DNA of 64,000 nucleotides from Bedellia somnulentella (GCA_963576735.1 OY755171.1:15748001-15812000), one strand, 5' to 3'. Shown: positions 22,611-34,892, counted from the first letter of the stretch. The notes: generated by a model from the sequence alone, not told the origin. A program made the numbers and translations.

Positions 22611-22648
22611 AATGTGTTAGTGCTATTCTGAGCCGAGACTACACAGCT
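22611..22648 (-). mobile_element. Family A 5' end scrap
   Basis: GTGCTATTCTGAGCCGAGAC then TACACAGC, the first ~38 bases of the element. Confidence 0.5.
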
Positions 22649-22649
22649 A

Positions 22650-23540
22650 TGAAACTTCTATTCCGCATAACCCTGGCCTAATCCGAGAGTCAAATTCAGA
22701 AGCTAGCTTCTGAACCCTACAGTATATCCACTGGACTATCGAGGCATACAATAAATCACCGAAAAAGGCAATTTTGGTAAAATACTGATGTACAAAAGCA
22801 CAGGAAAATAAGGTAATTCCATTCGCGTAATCCTTTGAATGATTCGTTAATAAATCAAATCAATCCGGACTACTCATTTCGACCATGTAGGCTCTCTGAA
22901 TGACAACTTAATACTGAAATGGGGGAAAAAATTAAGGCTTAACATTTCGAAGCCAGCGGGATTGTTTCATAAATTGATGTAAATATCATTTTGTGTTGTT
23001 TACTCTGGACACACCGAGGAAATGAATTCCGATAACTCTTGTGTATTAAATAGTCATGGATTGTATTGAAAATTTCATTGCGGCATTTTACTTTATTTAC
23101 AGTGCAAATAATGCAGTTACTTTAAGGTTTTTTTATAAGTAGAGTTGAAACATCAAATCCTAAGTTAAGCATTGCTATTCAATGCATTAAAAGATACTGA
23201 AAAGGTAAATAATATTTGAGTTAGTCGTTTAGTGGCCTTTATTATACGCCTATATTTCTTGACTTACACCAAAAACCCACCTATCTACTTCATGAATTTC
23301 GTAATAAATTTCGAAATTCGTGATTTCCTACAACCCCTTATACGTATTCAAATAAATGACGGTGATATACAACTAAGTAGAACTTAGTCCTGTTGGTTCC
23401 TCACTTTTTTTTACTCACCGTCAACAGCGACGATAAATTAACCACAAATTTCCGACTTGTTATCTTTAGAAAAGTCACATTGGTGCACTCGGGAATTAAC
23501 TCACGCCTCTCTGCATTAAAGACTAGTCTTCCCACTAAAC
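22650..23540. other. No recognised gene
   Basis: AT-rich. ATCCACTGGACTATCGAGG near 22725 looks like a tRNA-like SINE head fragment. Confidence 0.3.
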
Positions 23541-23557
23541 TATCAAAGTTGTTATAC

Positions 23558-23831
23558 ATACATACATACATACATACATATACTCACGGCTATAAATCCC
23601 TAGATAGGGTAGTCAGAGCTAAGGAATCAGAAATTCCTCAGTCACTTTTGGAAGTTGCGTGGGGAAAAGATGGTAAAGTAAAGGTTGTTGGTGATGGGTC
23701 TCCAACCGCATCGCCCAAAAATCCCTTAAAAAGCCCCAATACCGTTAGTCGCCTCTTACGTACACCCACCGGAAGAAAAGGGGTAGTGCTATTCTAAGCC
23801 GACACTACACAGCAATAATAAATAATAGATT
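23558..23831 (-). mobile_element. Family A element with an 18-bp 5' extension
   Basis: A perfect 13-bp duplication AAAGTTGTTATAC (23545-23557, 23832-23844) encloses a normal element plus 18 extra AT-rich bases (23814-23831) beyond its 5' end. Long (CATA)n tail. Confidence 0.85.
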
Positions 23832-24394
23832 AAAGTTGTTATACTTGGTGCATATACTTAAGACACCTCAGTACACTTCGCAATGTTGTAAATTACACCC
23901 CATGAAAACGTCAGTCTTGAAGCTTTGTTGTCAGTTTATTTCAGCATATTCGAAATGGTAGTACGAGCAGCTATGTTTCAGAAATACAATTTAAGTTCGT
24001 CAACAGACCGCGGGAACGTCCCAGCTTCAAGATATAAAGTTGTTCCTGTTCTCTATAGTTTTGTTGGTTAAGCCTCTTCACTTCGCAGAGTACGTCTTTC
24101 ATTAAAACCATCATTATTGAATTTAATTAATGTTTATTAGGAAGTTTCCTTTCAGTTGTAATTTCATTGTTATACTGAGATTGTGTTTTCAAACGATTTG
24201 AAATAATAATAGCTCCCGAGTAGTGAGTTGGAGTAGCACAATCCTATTTTTTATCCTATTTATCCTCTGGAGGTATCACAAGAGGTAACTAAGGGTTTTT
24301 ATGGTACCTGCAACATTTATTCTTTATCACACAATCTTTTCACCACTCAGTTTTCATAAATCACTTAGGATTTTTAACGATATAAAATAAAATA

Positions 24395-25340
24395 TCATAC
24401 CATATTATAATAAATCTGTAGAGAGGTCAATTCTGTACATGAAATATATTTTCAAAATAACTATCAGGTTGTGATTAGGGATCGATACTGATGCCAAAAA
24501 TTCAATCAGAAAAATTTTTGTCTGTCTGTCTGTCTGTCTGTCGGTTTGTATGTTCCTTATGGAAACGAAAACTACTCGACGGATTTTAACGAAACTTGGT
24601 ACAATTATTCTTTATACTCCTGGGCAGGTTTTTGTATACTTTCCAACCGAGTAGTAAAGGGGATTTTTGGGAAAAGGGGAGAAGTTACTCCATTTTTTAA
24701 GCTTCCGTCGCGTGTGCAGCCTTAATGGTTCAACTTACATAGAAATCATGTATGACGGAAATATTCTTCATAAAATTATCTAAAAAAAATGTTCAACAGT
24801 TTATGTCTATCTTTTACGGTTGACTCACAATAACACGTGTATTTCCTGATAGCTTAGCAGTTCGGAACATTCTGATTATATTTGTTTACTCTTACGTTTG
24901 TAAACCTCTCATTCATCCCTAATTTAAAAAAGGTAACATTATTACATATTCAATAAAAAAAGAATCATAGAAATCGGTAGAGAAACACCGAAATTATACA
25001 TAAAATAAGCCATCGCGCCCGTGAAAACCAAAACTTTACTAATTTACATATAACATACTAGATGACGCCAGTAGTTGCATCCTACATCACGTAATGATTT
25101 ATTGTTTAGTATAAGTACTTCATAGCGTTTTATTCCAAAATTTGCTATTAAACGGAAATACTGAACCGTTCATTAAAGCGCATTCAAAATCACCAAACTA
25201 CACTGTTTAGGGAGTGCTATAAATTTAATAAATTGAAAACATTGCGCTGAATTTCACAATGCTTGAGCAGTGACTGAAGAAAGAAACCTCAGATATTTAA
25301 AAAACAACGCTACCCGTGCGAAGCTGGGACGATCCACTAG
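24395..25340 (+). mobile_element. Non-autonomous Helitron, ~946 bp
   Basis: Starts TCATACCATATTATAATAAATC after A and ends GGGACGATCCACTAG before T. Holds a (GTCT)n run at about 24520 and the segment CTACTCGACGGATTTTAACG. Collinear with 31791-32666. No coding capacity. Confidence 0.75.
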
Positions 25341-25425
25341 TACCATATAAAACACCACCCGTTTTTTCTTTCTGCTTATTAATAACCGAGCAGATTTTCA
25401 AAATAGATAATATTTTCAATAAAAC

Positions 25426-25755
25426 ATAACATAAACGTTCACGCCGAATATCCCCAAAGGGGTTGGCAGAGGTACTAATACTTCTGAACATCACGTTACT
25501 TCGTCACCTGGTGTTCAGAGTACCCACGTTTTGCATGGACAGTGTACTCACGTGATAGGGAGCAGGCCTATCGCCGTTTTGTACGAATACACTGCCACAT
25601 GACTAAGTACAACTCTGCCATGTGGGTTTCCTCACGATGTTTTCCCTCACCGTTAACAACCATGATAAATTAACCACACATATGTCTTGTGGATTGGAGC
25701 ACTAGTCGTTTGCACGATAACCGGTGTTCTACCCATTGAGCTATCACGTTGTCAC
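25426..25755 (-). mobile_element. Bm1-type SINE with a deletion next to the B box
   Basis: Tail, CCCCAAAGGGG stem and core are present; between ATGTCTTGTGGATTGGAGC and the head about 35 bp including most of the B box is missing. Confidence 0.8.
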
Positions 25756-26175
25756 AATAATAATAGTTTTAATATTAATCCAGTTATTCTTAAGGTAGGT
25801 TTGCGTAGATAATTTACAATGCTATTAAGAATATTATATTGAGTATTACTCAATATTTATCACTGATATTAAGTTGCAGAAAATCCCCATTGTTCCCTGA
25901 GATGCGTAAGTAGGCGTATGCGAGGTGACTCCATCTCCTCTCCGGCATCGCTAGACCGCTTATGCATGTTATTAATTATCCAAATCAGTCTAGCTTCCGA
26001 GCAACAGATAAAAAGATTTGCCATTAATATTTGAGAAGTTCCTTCGGTCTTACCAGGCTCTCATAATCAGATCCTGAGTGGATAATGAGACCACCAGCAT
26101 AGTTCTTCATTACGAAAATTAATATAACTGACCCGACTTATTGACACCTTCATTCGAAGTCAGAAACCCACACAT

Positions 26176-26421
26176 ACATACATATACTCACGGCTATAAA
26201 TCCCTAAAAGAGGTAGCCAGAGCTGAGAAATTATAAATTCCTCAGCCACTTTTAGAAGTTGAGTGGGGAAAAGATGGTAGAATAAAGGTTGTTGTTGGTG
26301 ATGGGTCTCCAACCGCATCGCCCAAAAATACCTTAAAAAGCCCCAAATCCGTTAGTCGCCTCTTACGTACACCTACCGGAAGAAATGGGGTAGTGCTATT
26401 CTAAGCCGACACTACACAGCT
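26176..26421 (-). mobile_element. Family A element, full length with target duplication
   Basis: Flanked by ACCCACACAT (26166-26175, 26422-26431). Confidence 0.9.
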
Positions 26422-26529
26422 ACCCACACATCTTTGTCAGCACTTATTGGGTAATAATTTGGTTTAATTTGCGATAATTGAACCGTACAAAGGCTACTCA
26501 TGATATAAAATAAGTTATTGAAAGTTATA

Positions 26530-26655
26530 TATTTGGTATATGAAAGTAAGATTGATGAAGTTCGAGAGGTTTTCACAGGATCATACAAAGTGACGATCAA
26601 TAGCCTCTCTGCCTTCCTCAATGGGAACTAACGGCGTGAGTATACTTATATATAA
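26530..26655 (+). mobile_element. Family B LINE 3' end
   Basis: CACAGGATCATACAAAGTGACG, then codons for SAFLNGN and TAA inside ATGGGAACTAACGGCGTGAG, then a short TATA-rich tail. Confidence 0.65.
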
Positions 26656-27310
26656 AAGAAGTACCAAGACATCAAAAATTGTATGTATTGAAAGTTACAA
26701 AATGGGTACCAACATGGATTGTTGGAACAGTATTTAACATCAAAAACTCTTGTTCCCAACCACGACTGTATCAATTTCATTTTTTTTATCTTTTCGTACA
26801 TTTACCTTAAATATCACAGTGTATGTTTAACACAAAACTTCAATAGTTTTTTTTATTTTAATCGTGTATAGTGCGACTGTGATATAGCATCAGATTATTC
26901 TCGATTTTACTTTCTGGATGTCAAAATTGAGCAAGAATACCATCCAGTAAAAAAAGGTTCACAAATATGTTTGCCATATTTATAGCGATTACATATTAAA
27001 GCATTTACATTCCTTACAACACGATCTTATTCCATGAAAAAATAATTCGTTGAATCATTTTTATAGGTCAGGGCGATCTGTGAGAATCTTTGCATCTAAA
27101 ATAAGCCTCAAATGCCCCAGTTTAATTTAGGGCAACATATAATTAACATTACATTAATTTACATTGCATTCTACAGTGCAACAAAGTTTGAAGTGTTATG
27201 CACAATATTAATCAGTGAGCAGCTGGGTGCATGAATAAATAATGTGTGGATCCTAAATTAATGTATTCGTCTAGGAAAATATTTTAAAATGTTACAGCAC
27301 GGTTGATAAT
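26656..27310. other. No recognised gene
   Basis: AT-rich, nothing recognised. Confidence 0.3.
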
Positions 27311-27312
27311 AA

Positions 27313-27558
27313 GTACATACATATACTCACGGCTGTAAATCCCATAATGGGGTAGCCTGAGCTTTGGAATGAGAAATTCCTCAGCCACTTTTGGATGTTA
27401 AATGGAGAAAAGATGGTAATAATAAATGTTTTTGGTGACGGGTTTCCAACCACATCGACCAAAAATTACTTAAAAAGCCCCTGTACCCTTAGTCGTCTCT
27501 TACGATCACCCACGGGTAGAAATGGGGTAGTGTTATTTTAAGCCGACACTACACGGCA
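27313..27558 (-). mobile_element. Family A element, full length (GTTAAGGG subfamily)
   Basis: CTCACGGCTGTAAATCCC, AACCACATCGACC and GATCACCCACGGGTAG identify the same subfamily as the copies at 9.1 kb and 58.9 kb. Confidence 0.85.
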
Positions 27559-27573
27559 AGTGTCCAGCCATAT

Positions 27574-27672
27574 TATCCGTCAATCACACTTAAAGCCCCA
27601 AAACCCTTGGCTGACTCGTTCTACGCTTAGGGATGAATTGAGCTAGTGTTATTCTGCGCCAACACTACACAA
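27574..27672 (-). mobile_element. Family A element, 5' third only
   Basis: ACTTAAAGCCCCAAAACCC through GTGTTATTCTGCGCCAACAC; old, diverged, 3'-truncated. Confidence 0.55.
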
Positions 27673-27811
27673 AAACTTTATTTCTAAATGTTCTAACAAA
27701 AACATTGGAATAGTTAATAATTAAATGTATATTGAAAAGGATAAAAGCTATTTATTTGTCACCAAACACAAAACAACATATTAAAATAATGATTAAGTGA
27801 AGTATTACTTA

Positions 27812-27976
27812 GGCATGTGGGTTTCCTCACAATGTTTTCCCTCACCGTTAACAATCATGATGAATGAACCAAACATATGACTTATAAAAAGATAAGTGGG
27901 TGTAGTCCCGATCCAGGATTCGAAGCCGCATCATCTACATGATAAGCGTTGTTCTACCAATTGAGCAATCAAGGTC
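27812..27976 (-). mobile_element. Bm1-type SINE, head and core only
   Basis: CATGTGGGTTTCCTCACAATG, TGTAGTCCCGATCCAGGATT (B box side), TACCAATTGAGCAATCAAG (A box side). 3' half absent. Confidence 0.6.
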
Positions 27977-29107
27977 GCTTATTTAAATATCAAACACTAC
28001 GCAACGAGTACTACGCAATCTGTTTAACAATATCCGCAAACAAAAGATAATACGAGAAAGTGAAGCGATGGCCAGAAAAATAATAATGAAATAACAATCA
28101 ATAGAACCAATAGCTTCAAAGAAATATTATTTTACAACGTAAGGATGAGAATATGATAACTAAAAATTTTCATACCTACTCTCTGGGCTGTTATCTCTAA
28201 GAGGTCTACCGGATTTTCAGACATTTAAGTCTATTTCAGAAGTCGAGCGAGGAAAAGTATAAAATTAATAAATAGAGTCGTTAGTGATGAGTATTAACCA
28301 CTTTCCCGAGTTAATACTTAAATATTCCCATACAAAAATATCAACTCAATATAGGCCCCATACTTCTCTCAAGGAACCTTTGGGAAGAGGTGAATTTCCT
28401 TCTGTTCATCGCAACATATAACAAAAAACATTATTATAAATAACGTCCTGTTGTAGTCAGACCCGTTACAGGCACCGGTTCATGTTGCCATAGGTCCACT
28501 GGCGATATCTCTCTTGATTTTACATACAGATATTTTCTATGTACACTTGTTAGTACCATGTTTGTTTAATCCCTTCTTGATATCACGTTATTTTAATGTA
28601 AACGTTAAACTTACTCTACCTATACTCTCAGCCATTAATCCTAAAACGGAAAAGCTGGTGCCTCGGATACAAATAAAAATAATAATGTACCAAATCCAAA
28701 GAAAATCTTTGAACAAATCTTACTTCCTGTAGATAAACAGAAAGAAGAGCGCGATAGATATCAAAGGGAATAAAGAAAGTGAAGTTGTCATAAAATTTAA
28801 TTTTCAATTGGACTTCATCCGCTCTCTGAGCAACAAAACGACTTGACTCGACAAAGATAAACATGCTTTATTATCATTCCTCGTTTCCAAGACTCCAACT
28901 TTCTGTTAATTTGTAACTTTGCTCAGGATTTCGCTTCACATGTCTCATTTTACGACTGTCGTTACATATTTAATTGGACTTAACAGACATACAACAATGT
29001 TTTTCAAATCTTAATGGGGATATACTGGGGTCTTTTAGATCTCAATACATGTGTTATATCTTTGAGTGATATTAATAACAGAAAAAAGGCAAATAATTTT
29101 GGTTTTC
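27977..29107. other. No recognised gene
   Basis: AT-rich; overlapping short open frames on both strands near 28514-28864 show no domain or repeat signature. Confidence 0.3.
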
Positions 29108-29215
29108 TCACTTCCTTAAAGGCGCAATTGATTCCAGTAGGGTAGGCAGAGACTATAATGAAATTTTATATAATCCTATCTAATTTCTTGAATCCTTCAC
29201 TTTCATTTATGTTGT
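29108..29215 (-). mobile_element. Family B LINE 3' end, degraded
   Basis: GATTCCAGTAGGGTAGGCAG then AGACTATAATG and AATCCTATCTAATTTC; no tail. Confidence 0.5.
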
Positions 29216-29329
29216 CAAAGATTCTGTTGAATTACCCGTCCTTAGTAAAGCTTTATGCTGATTTAGAAATGCGAGAACCAAATTGATAATATTCTTACAA
29301 AGGCCAAAATCCGAAGCAAAAAGCATAAA

Positions 29330-29455
29330 ACAGCATGTTTGAGAAGAAAGATGAATGTGAAAAAGCAAAACTGATTTGTCAGGATCTTGCAAAATGACGA
29401 TTGATAGTCTCTGCTTACCACTATGGGAACAAAGGGCGAGTGTAAGTAAGTAAGT
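29330..29455 (+). mobile_element. Family B LINE 3' end, degraded
   Basis: TTGTCAGGATCTTGCAAAATG, GATAGTCTCTGCTTACC, TATGGGAACAAAGGGCGAGTG; the usual TAA stop has become AAA. Faces the preceding inverted copy. Confidence 0.55.
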
Positions 29456-29595
29456 AATAAATTAAATTCTTTACTCGATTTCCAAATTTGCCAATTCTAA
29501 AACTCTGGTTTCACATTTTTCGGGTTAATGGCCGTGAGTATGAGTATTATTTGTTGGTTTTTGTAAAGATTATAGTAAAATCCAAAGTTGTTGTC

Positions 29596-29955
29596 ATAAC
29601 ATAACATAAACGTTCACGCCGAATATCCCCCAAGGGGTTGGCAGAGGTACTAATACTTCTCAACATCACGTGACTTTGTCACCTAGTGTTCAGAGTTCCC
29701 ACGTTTTGCATGGACAGTGTACTCAGGAGATAGGGGCAGGCCTATCGCCATTTTGTATGAATACACTGTCACATGACTAAGTACAACTTAGCCATGTGGG
29801 TTTCCTCACGATGTTTGCCCTCAACGTTACCACCGTGATGAATTAACCACACATATGTCTTTAGAAAAGACAAAATGGTGTAGGCCCGACCCGGGATTTG
29901 AACACTAGTCGTTTGCACGATAACCAGTGTTCTATCCATTGAGCTATCACGTTGT
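29596..29955 (-). mobile_element. Bm1-type SINE, near full length
   Basis: Tail (ATAAC)n, CGTTCACGCCGAATATCC, CCCCAAGGGG, core, GGCCCGACCCGGGATTTGAA (B box) and CCATTGAGCTATCACG (A box). Confidence 0.85.
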
Positions 29956-29959
29956 CATC

Positions 29960-30829
29960 TGCTAACAAAACCGTTCATATTGACCCTACATATTTGTGTT
30001 GGTTTATAACAACGTACAAAGGTAGATAATTGAGGCTGAACATCAGGGATATTGGTTTCACGCTGTTGACTGAAACTATGTAGCGTCTTTATGATAAGAA
30101 GTATAGAAAATATCTAACAGCTTCATTAGTGCATTGACAAACAGGCTTCATAAATCTATGTTAATAGTTTTAAATTTTTCTAGTTTCAAATTGATTTTAT
30201 ATATAAGTTCTTGTCATTTTGATGAAAATATTTTATACGTACTATCGACGACGGTCGCTCATTACCAATTTCAAACTATTATCCCTTGCAGCCAGCTAAA
30301 ACCAGATGCGCCGCCCACTTTTACTAATACAATAGATGTCCTTTAACTATATTTTTTTAGTAGTGAGAAGACAATCGTGTTTGGATGTTTGGGGGTTTAT
30401 GAGATACAGTGGATATCTTTTGGCTGATGATGATAAAATAGTTCAATGAGCAGTCTATTGTGATTCCTTGGGGATCAAATAATGTCATAATTAATATGTG
30501 TTTGCATTACTTTTTTTTAACCCTTAGTTTACTCGAAGAAACAATGTTTTCGTAATAACAAAGTTTAGTAAAATTTCTCACATTTCGAGCTTTATTGTAA
30601 GGAACAGCACCCTGATTGTAAAAAGGTCCTCATAAAAACTTTCAAAATAAAATAAACAAACAAATTCTCAATGACTTGCACTTGGCATGATTATTTCAAC
30701 ATTCTGCGTAAATTGCTCTAAGGGACAAACCATTAATTTTGTCCTAGAAAAGAACCAATGCTATTGGTCAGTTTTCACAATAGATTTGGTCCGTAGTTTA
30801 ACATGTGCAAACAAATTTGATCTTTGTGG
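29960..30829. other. No recognised gene
   Basis: AT-rich, no domain or repeat signature. Confidence 0.3.
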
Positions 30830-30960
30830 TGGTAAAGAGCTCCTGTTGTCGATAGTACATACATGTAATAAAACATGCCTACCATGTCCCCCACGATACA
30901 GGCTATGCCTAGTGTAGGGGATAACGACCTCTCCAATTGTAAAATTTCGTCACCTAATTA
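30830..30960 (+). mobile_element. CR1/Daphne-like LINE 3' UTR fragment
   Basis: CCACGATACAGGCTATGCCT followed by AGTGTAGGGG matches the hairpin in the 3' region of the LINE at 55-56.7 kb (GATACAGGCTGTGCCTAG there). Confidence 0.55.
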
Positions 30961-31047
30961 CCAAATATCACCTAAAGGTACCTTTGTAATGTAAACTGTT
31001 GTTATTTTGGTTATTGCTGGTGTAAAAATAAATATTTTTCATATTTT

Positions 31048-31287
31048 CATACATACATGCATATATTTACGCCTATAAATCCCTAAGGTAGAACTAAGGA
31101 ATTAAAAATTCTCAACCACCTTTGGAAATTTGAGTGGGGAAAAGATACTAAAATAAAGGTTGTTGGTGATGGGTCTCCAACCGCATCGCCCAAAAATCCC
31201 TCAAAAGCCTCAATACCGTTAGTCGCCTCTTACGTATACCCACCGGAAGAAATGGGGTAGGGTGATTTTAAGCCGACATTACACAGC
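31048..31287 (-). mobile_element. Family A element with a small stem deletion
   Basis: TTTACGCCTATAAATCCC, then CTAAGGTAGAACTAAGG where the CCCC/GGGG loop is shortened; ends GACATTACACAGC. Confidence 0.8.
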
Positions 31288-31392
31288 AATTTTATACATG
31301 CCAGTGTTTAATAACGATTTGTATATAAATGTTACTAATACCAAAACATTTTTTAACATTTATTATCAAAGAATATAGAATATAATATATAT

Positions 31393-31545
31393 AAGTGATT
31401 TTTGGGCGATGTGGTTGGCAACCCATCACCAAAAACATTTGTTATTACCATCTTTTCCCCAATCAACTTTCAAAAGTAGCTGAGGAATTTCTAATACCAA
31501 AGCTCTGGCTACCCTGTTGAGGGATTTATAGCCGTGAGTATGTAT
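31393..31545 (+). mobile_element. Family A element, 5'-truncated
   Basis: Starts at AAGTGATTTTTGGGCGATG and runs through CTACCCTGTTGAGGG to GCCGTGAGTATG. Confidence 0.75.
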
Positions 31546-31735
31546 AGAATAGAATAGAATAACTCTTTACTGCACATGAAACACAAATTTATAAAAAAGC
31601 AATAATATGATCTAACAATTTTCAGAGAGGTACAATTGGCGGTCTTATCGCTCAAAGCGATCTCTTCCAGACAACATTTGGAAGGTGAGATCGGTTAAAT
31701 TGATTGTATGGGAAGATACACAAAACAAAATAAAA
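31546..31735 (-). mobile_element. LINE 3' UTR with (TTCTA)n tail
   Basis: On the minus strand, GGAAGAGATCGCTTTGAGCG then AAGACCGCC, ending in GTAAAGAGTTATTCTATTC. A second copy lies at 47110-47275 in the opposite orientation. Retroelement class not certain. Confidence 0.5.
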
Positions 31736-31790
31736 CCATAATAATCTATTAAACTTACTTGAAACTGACTATTTATTTTAAATAACAATA

Positions 31791-32666
31791 TCTATACTTA
31801 TAATAAATCTGTAGAGAGGTCAATTCTGTACATGAAATATATTTTCAAAATAACTGTCAGGGGGTGATTAGTGATCGATACTGATGCCAAAAATGCAATC
31901 AGTAAAATTTTTGTCTGTCTGTCTGTCGGTTTGTATGTTCCTTATGGAAACAAAAACTACTCGACGGATTTTAACGAAACTTGGTACAATTATTTCTCAT
32001 ACTCCTAGGCAGGTTATAGTATCCTTTTCAGCAGATTTGTGAAGGGGAATTTCGGGAAATTTTGGGAAAACGGGAGAAGTCACTCCATTTTTTGAGCTTT
32101 CGTCGCGTGTGCAGCCTTAATGGTTAAACTTACATAGAAATCATGTATGACGGAAATATTCTTCATAAAATTGTCTAAAAAATTTGAATTTGTCTATCTT
32201 TTATGGTTGACTCACAATAACACGTGTAATTCCTGATAGCTTAGCAGTTCTGAGCATTCTGATTATATTTGTTTACTCTTACGTTTATAATACTCTCATT
32301 CATCCCTAATTTAAAAAAAGTAACATTATTACCTATTCAATAAAAAAAGAATCATAGAAATCGGTAGAGAAACATTGAAATTATTCATGAAATAAGCCAT
32401 CGCGCCCGTGACCAAAACCAAATCGTTACTAATTTACATATTACATACTAGATTGCGCCAGTAATTGCATCCTACATCACGTAATGATTTCTTTCTTAGA
32501 TTGTTATAAATACTTCACAGCAACTATACTGTTCAGGGAGTGCTATAAATTTAATAAATTGAAAACATTGCGCTAATTTTCACAATGCTTGAGCAGTGAC
32601 TGAAGAAACAAACCTAAGATATTTAAAAAACAACGCTACCCGTGCGAAGCTGGGCCGATCCACTAG
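31791..32666 (+). mobile_element. Non-autonomous Helitron, 876 bp
   Basis: Starts TCTATACTTATAATAAATCTG after A; ends GGGCCGATCCACTAG before T. Same family as 24395-25340 with a few small indels. Confidence 0.8.
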
Positions 32667-32936
32667 TAAATATTAATTGTACAAAATAATAAATAAATTT
32701 ATAGAGCCATATAAAACCATTATAAAAATATGATTCGTTATCAATATTGATAGTGAACCGTAATTAACGCGAGACTTGCGAAAGTAAATTGGCATTGAGT
32801 TCTCTTTGTTGATTGGCAATGCCAGTGCCTGTAAACAGTGGCAATTTAAATAACGTAAATTTTTGTAGTCATTGATGTGATTAAAATTAAAAGCTGCTTT
32901 TTTGTTATTAATAGAATAAATTAATAGAATATTTAA

Positions 32937-33416
32937 TACCCCATTTCTTTCGGTGGCTGTACGTAAGAGGCAACTAACGGTATTCGGGCTTTTAGGGGAT
33001 ATTTGGGCGATGCGGTTGGAGACCCATCACCAACAACCTTTATTTCACCATCTTTTCATCGTGTAGTGTCGGCTTAGAATAACACTACCCCATTTCTACC
33101 CGTGGGTCGATCACCAAAGCGACTAAGGGTATAGGGGCTTTTGAAGTAATTTTTGGGCGATGTGGTTGGAGACCCGTCACCAACAATTATTTATTATTAC
33201 CATCTTTTCCCCACTCAACTTCCAAAAGTGGCTTAGGAGTTTCTCATTCCAAAGCTCTGGCTACCCCGTTAAAGGATTTATAGCCGTGAGTATATGTATG
33301 TATGAATGTTTTCCCCACGCAACTTCCAAAAGTGGCTGAGAAATTTCTTGTTCCCTAGCTCTGGCTACCCCTTTAAGGGATTTATAGCCCTGAGTATTTG
33401 TATGTATGTATGTATG
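32937..33416 (+). mobile_element. Family A element, 5'-truncated and split by another Family A copy
   Basis: Parts 32937-33057 and 33309-33416 together make one element ending (TATG)n. The break duplicates TTTTC. Confidence 0.75.
33058..33308 (+). mobile_element. Family A element nested in another Family A element
   Basis: Complete GTTAAGGG-type copy (GTGTAGTGTCGGC to GTGAGTATATGTATG) inserted in the older copy with a TTTTC duplication (33053-33057, 33309-33313). Confidence 0.8.
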
Positions 33417-33626
33417 TAAAAGAGTATTAATCTATTGGTTTTGTATCGTCAACGTTCTATATTCGAATTTGGCGCCAAATAATATACGGCAAATATTCAT
33501 TCGCTCGCTCAACCAATCAGCTACGCCCGATGCAAAGAGATCTAATAACGTAAATTTTTGTAGTCATTGATGTGATTAAAATTAAAAGCTGCTTTTTTGT
33601 TATTAATAGAATAAATTAATAGAATA

Positions 33627-33848
33627 TTTATAACCCATATCTTGCGGTGGGTGTACGTAAGAGGCGACTAACGGTATTGGGGCTTTTAAGGGATTTTTGG
33701 GCGATGCGGTTGGAGACCCATCACCAAAACCCTTTATTTTACAATCTTTTCCCCACATAAGTTCCAAAAGTAGCTAAGAATTTTCTAATTCCTTAGCTCT
33801 GGCTTCCCCTTTTAGGGATTTATAGCCGTGAGTATATGTATGTATGTA
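33627..33848 (+). mobile_element. Family A element, 5'-truncated, in the second duplication unit
   Basis: Begins AACCCATATCTTGCGGTGGG, truncated at the same point as the copy at 32937; uninterrupted to GTGAGTATATGTATG. Confidence 0.8.
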
Positions 33849-34152
33849 CCTAATGAATTACCTATCGTTTGCTTAACTCTACAAAATTCGCAATAATAGT
33901 GGAGAATATTCTCGTCAAAAGATTGTAAAGGGCGGCATCCAATTTACTTCATCTCGAGTACAACGTTTCCGCCATCGTGCCGTAAAGATGCTTTATTTAG
34001 TTCAGCTTTTTCACACTTTTTCCTTTACGCAACATTCTGGCGGAAGTCCGTGGAGATATTCTTTTATTTTCAATGAATATAAATACTTAGTCGTATCTCA
34101 ATATATTTTGATGAAAGGAAAGAGCAATGTGAGTCATTTTAAAACCATGTTT

Positions 34153-34403
34153 GCTGTGTAGTGTCGCCTTAGAATAGCACTACCCAATTTCTTCCGGTGG
34201 GTGTACGTAAGAGGCGACTAACGGTGTTGGGGCTTTTTAAGGGATTTTTGGGCGTTGCGGTTGGAGACCCATCACCAACAACCTTTATTTTACCATCTTT
34301 TCCCCACGCAACTTCCAAAAGTGGCTGAGGAATTTTTAATTCCTTAGCTCTGGTTACCCCTTCTAGGTATTTATAGCCGTGAGTATATGTATGTATGTAT
34401 GCT
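34153..34403 (+). mobile_element. Family A element, full length
   Basis: GCTGTGTAGTGTCGCC start, CCGGTGGGTGTACG subfamily, stem and (TATG)n tail intact. Confidence 0.85.
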
Positions 34404-34805
34404 TGCGCACTTATATTTTCACCGCGCCATTTTTAATTGTGTAGGCTTAAATAATTGATCCCCACTTTGAATATTTCTGTGTAATATTTCTGATGTTGAA
34501 TTTAATCCATTTTACGGAAATTTTATCTCAACACATTGTTTTTTTGAGTAATTAACATTTGTTTTGGTTTAATAATTAAGAGTGTGAAAGATATAACCCA
34601 TATACTAATTATATTACCAATTTACCGATTTCCGATAAGGCGTGCACGCACATTAAAGCGAAGTCTTAAGGAAAAAGTTTCTGTTTGGCTGAATATGATT
34701 CAACAGAACTTTTTTTAAACTATATAACGTAGTGTTTCATTTACGTGTATTCGGTTCTTGTATACAACGTCTTATCAGATAACAAGGAAGGTGAATTAAA
34801 AAAAA

Positions 34806-34852
34806 AACGTTCTCACTCTGGCTACCCCTTCTCGGGATTTAAAACCGTTTGG
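34806..34852 (+). mobile_element. Family A terminal stem scrap
   Basis: CTCTGGCTACCCCTTCTCGGG then ATTTAAAACCG; nothing 5' of it remains. Confidence 0.5.
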
Positions 34853-34892
34853 TACCAAACGATTCATATTTATAATAATGGAAAATATTATC

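Larger units (their letters stand above)
32849..33543. repeat. First unit of a 695-bp tandem duplication
   Basis: Bases 32849-32935 recur at 33544-33630 almost unchanged (AACGTAAATTTTTGTAGTC to AATAGAATATTTA). Both are followed by a Family A copy truncated at the same base, so the whole block was duplicated. Confidence 0.75.

Noticed and set aside
23555..23590. Short regular repeats suggesting a CRISPR-like array
   Set aside because: It is a (CATA)n retroposon tail; no spacers, and this is an animal genome.
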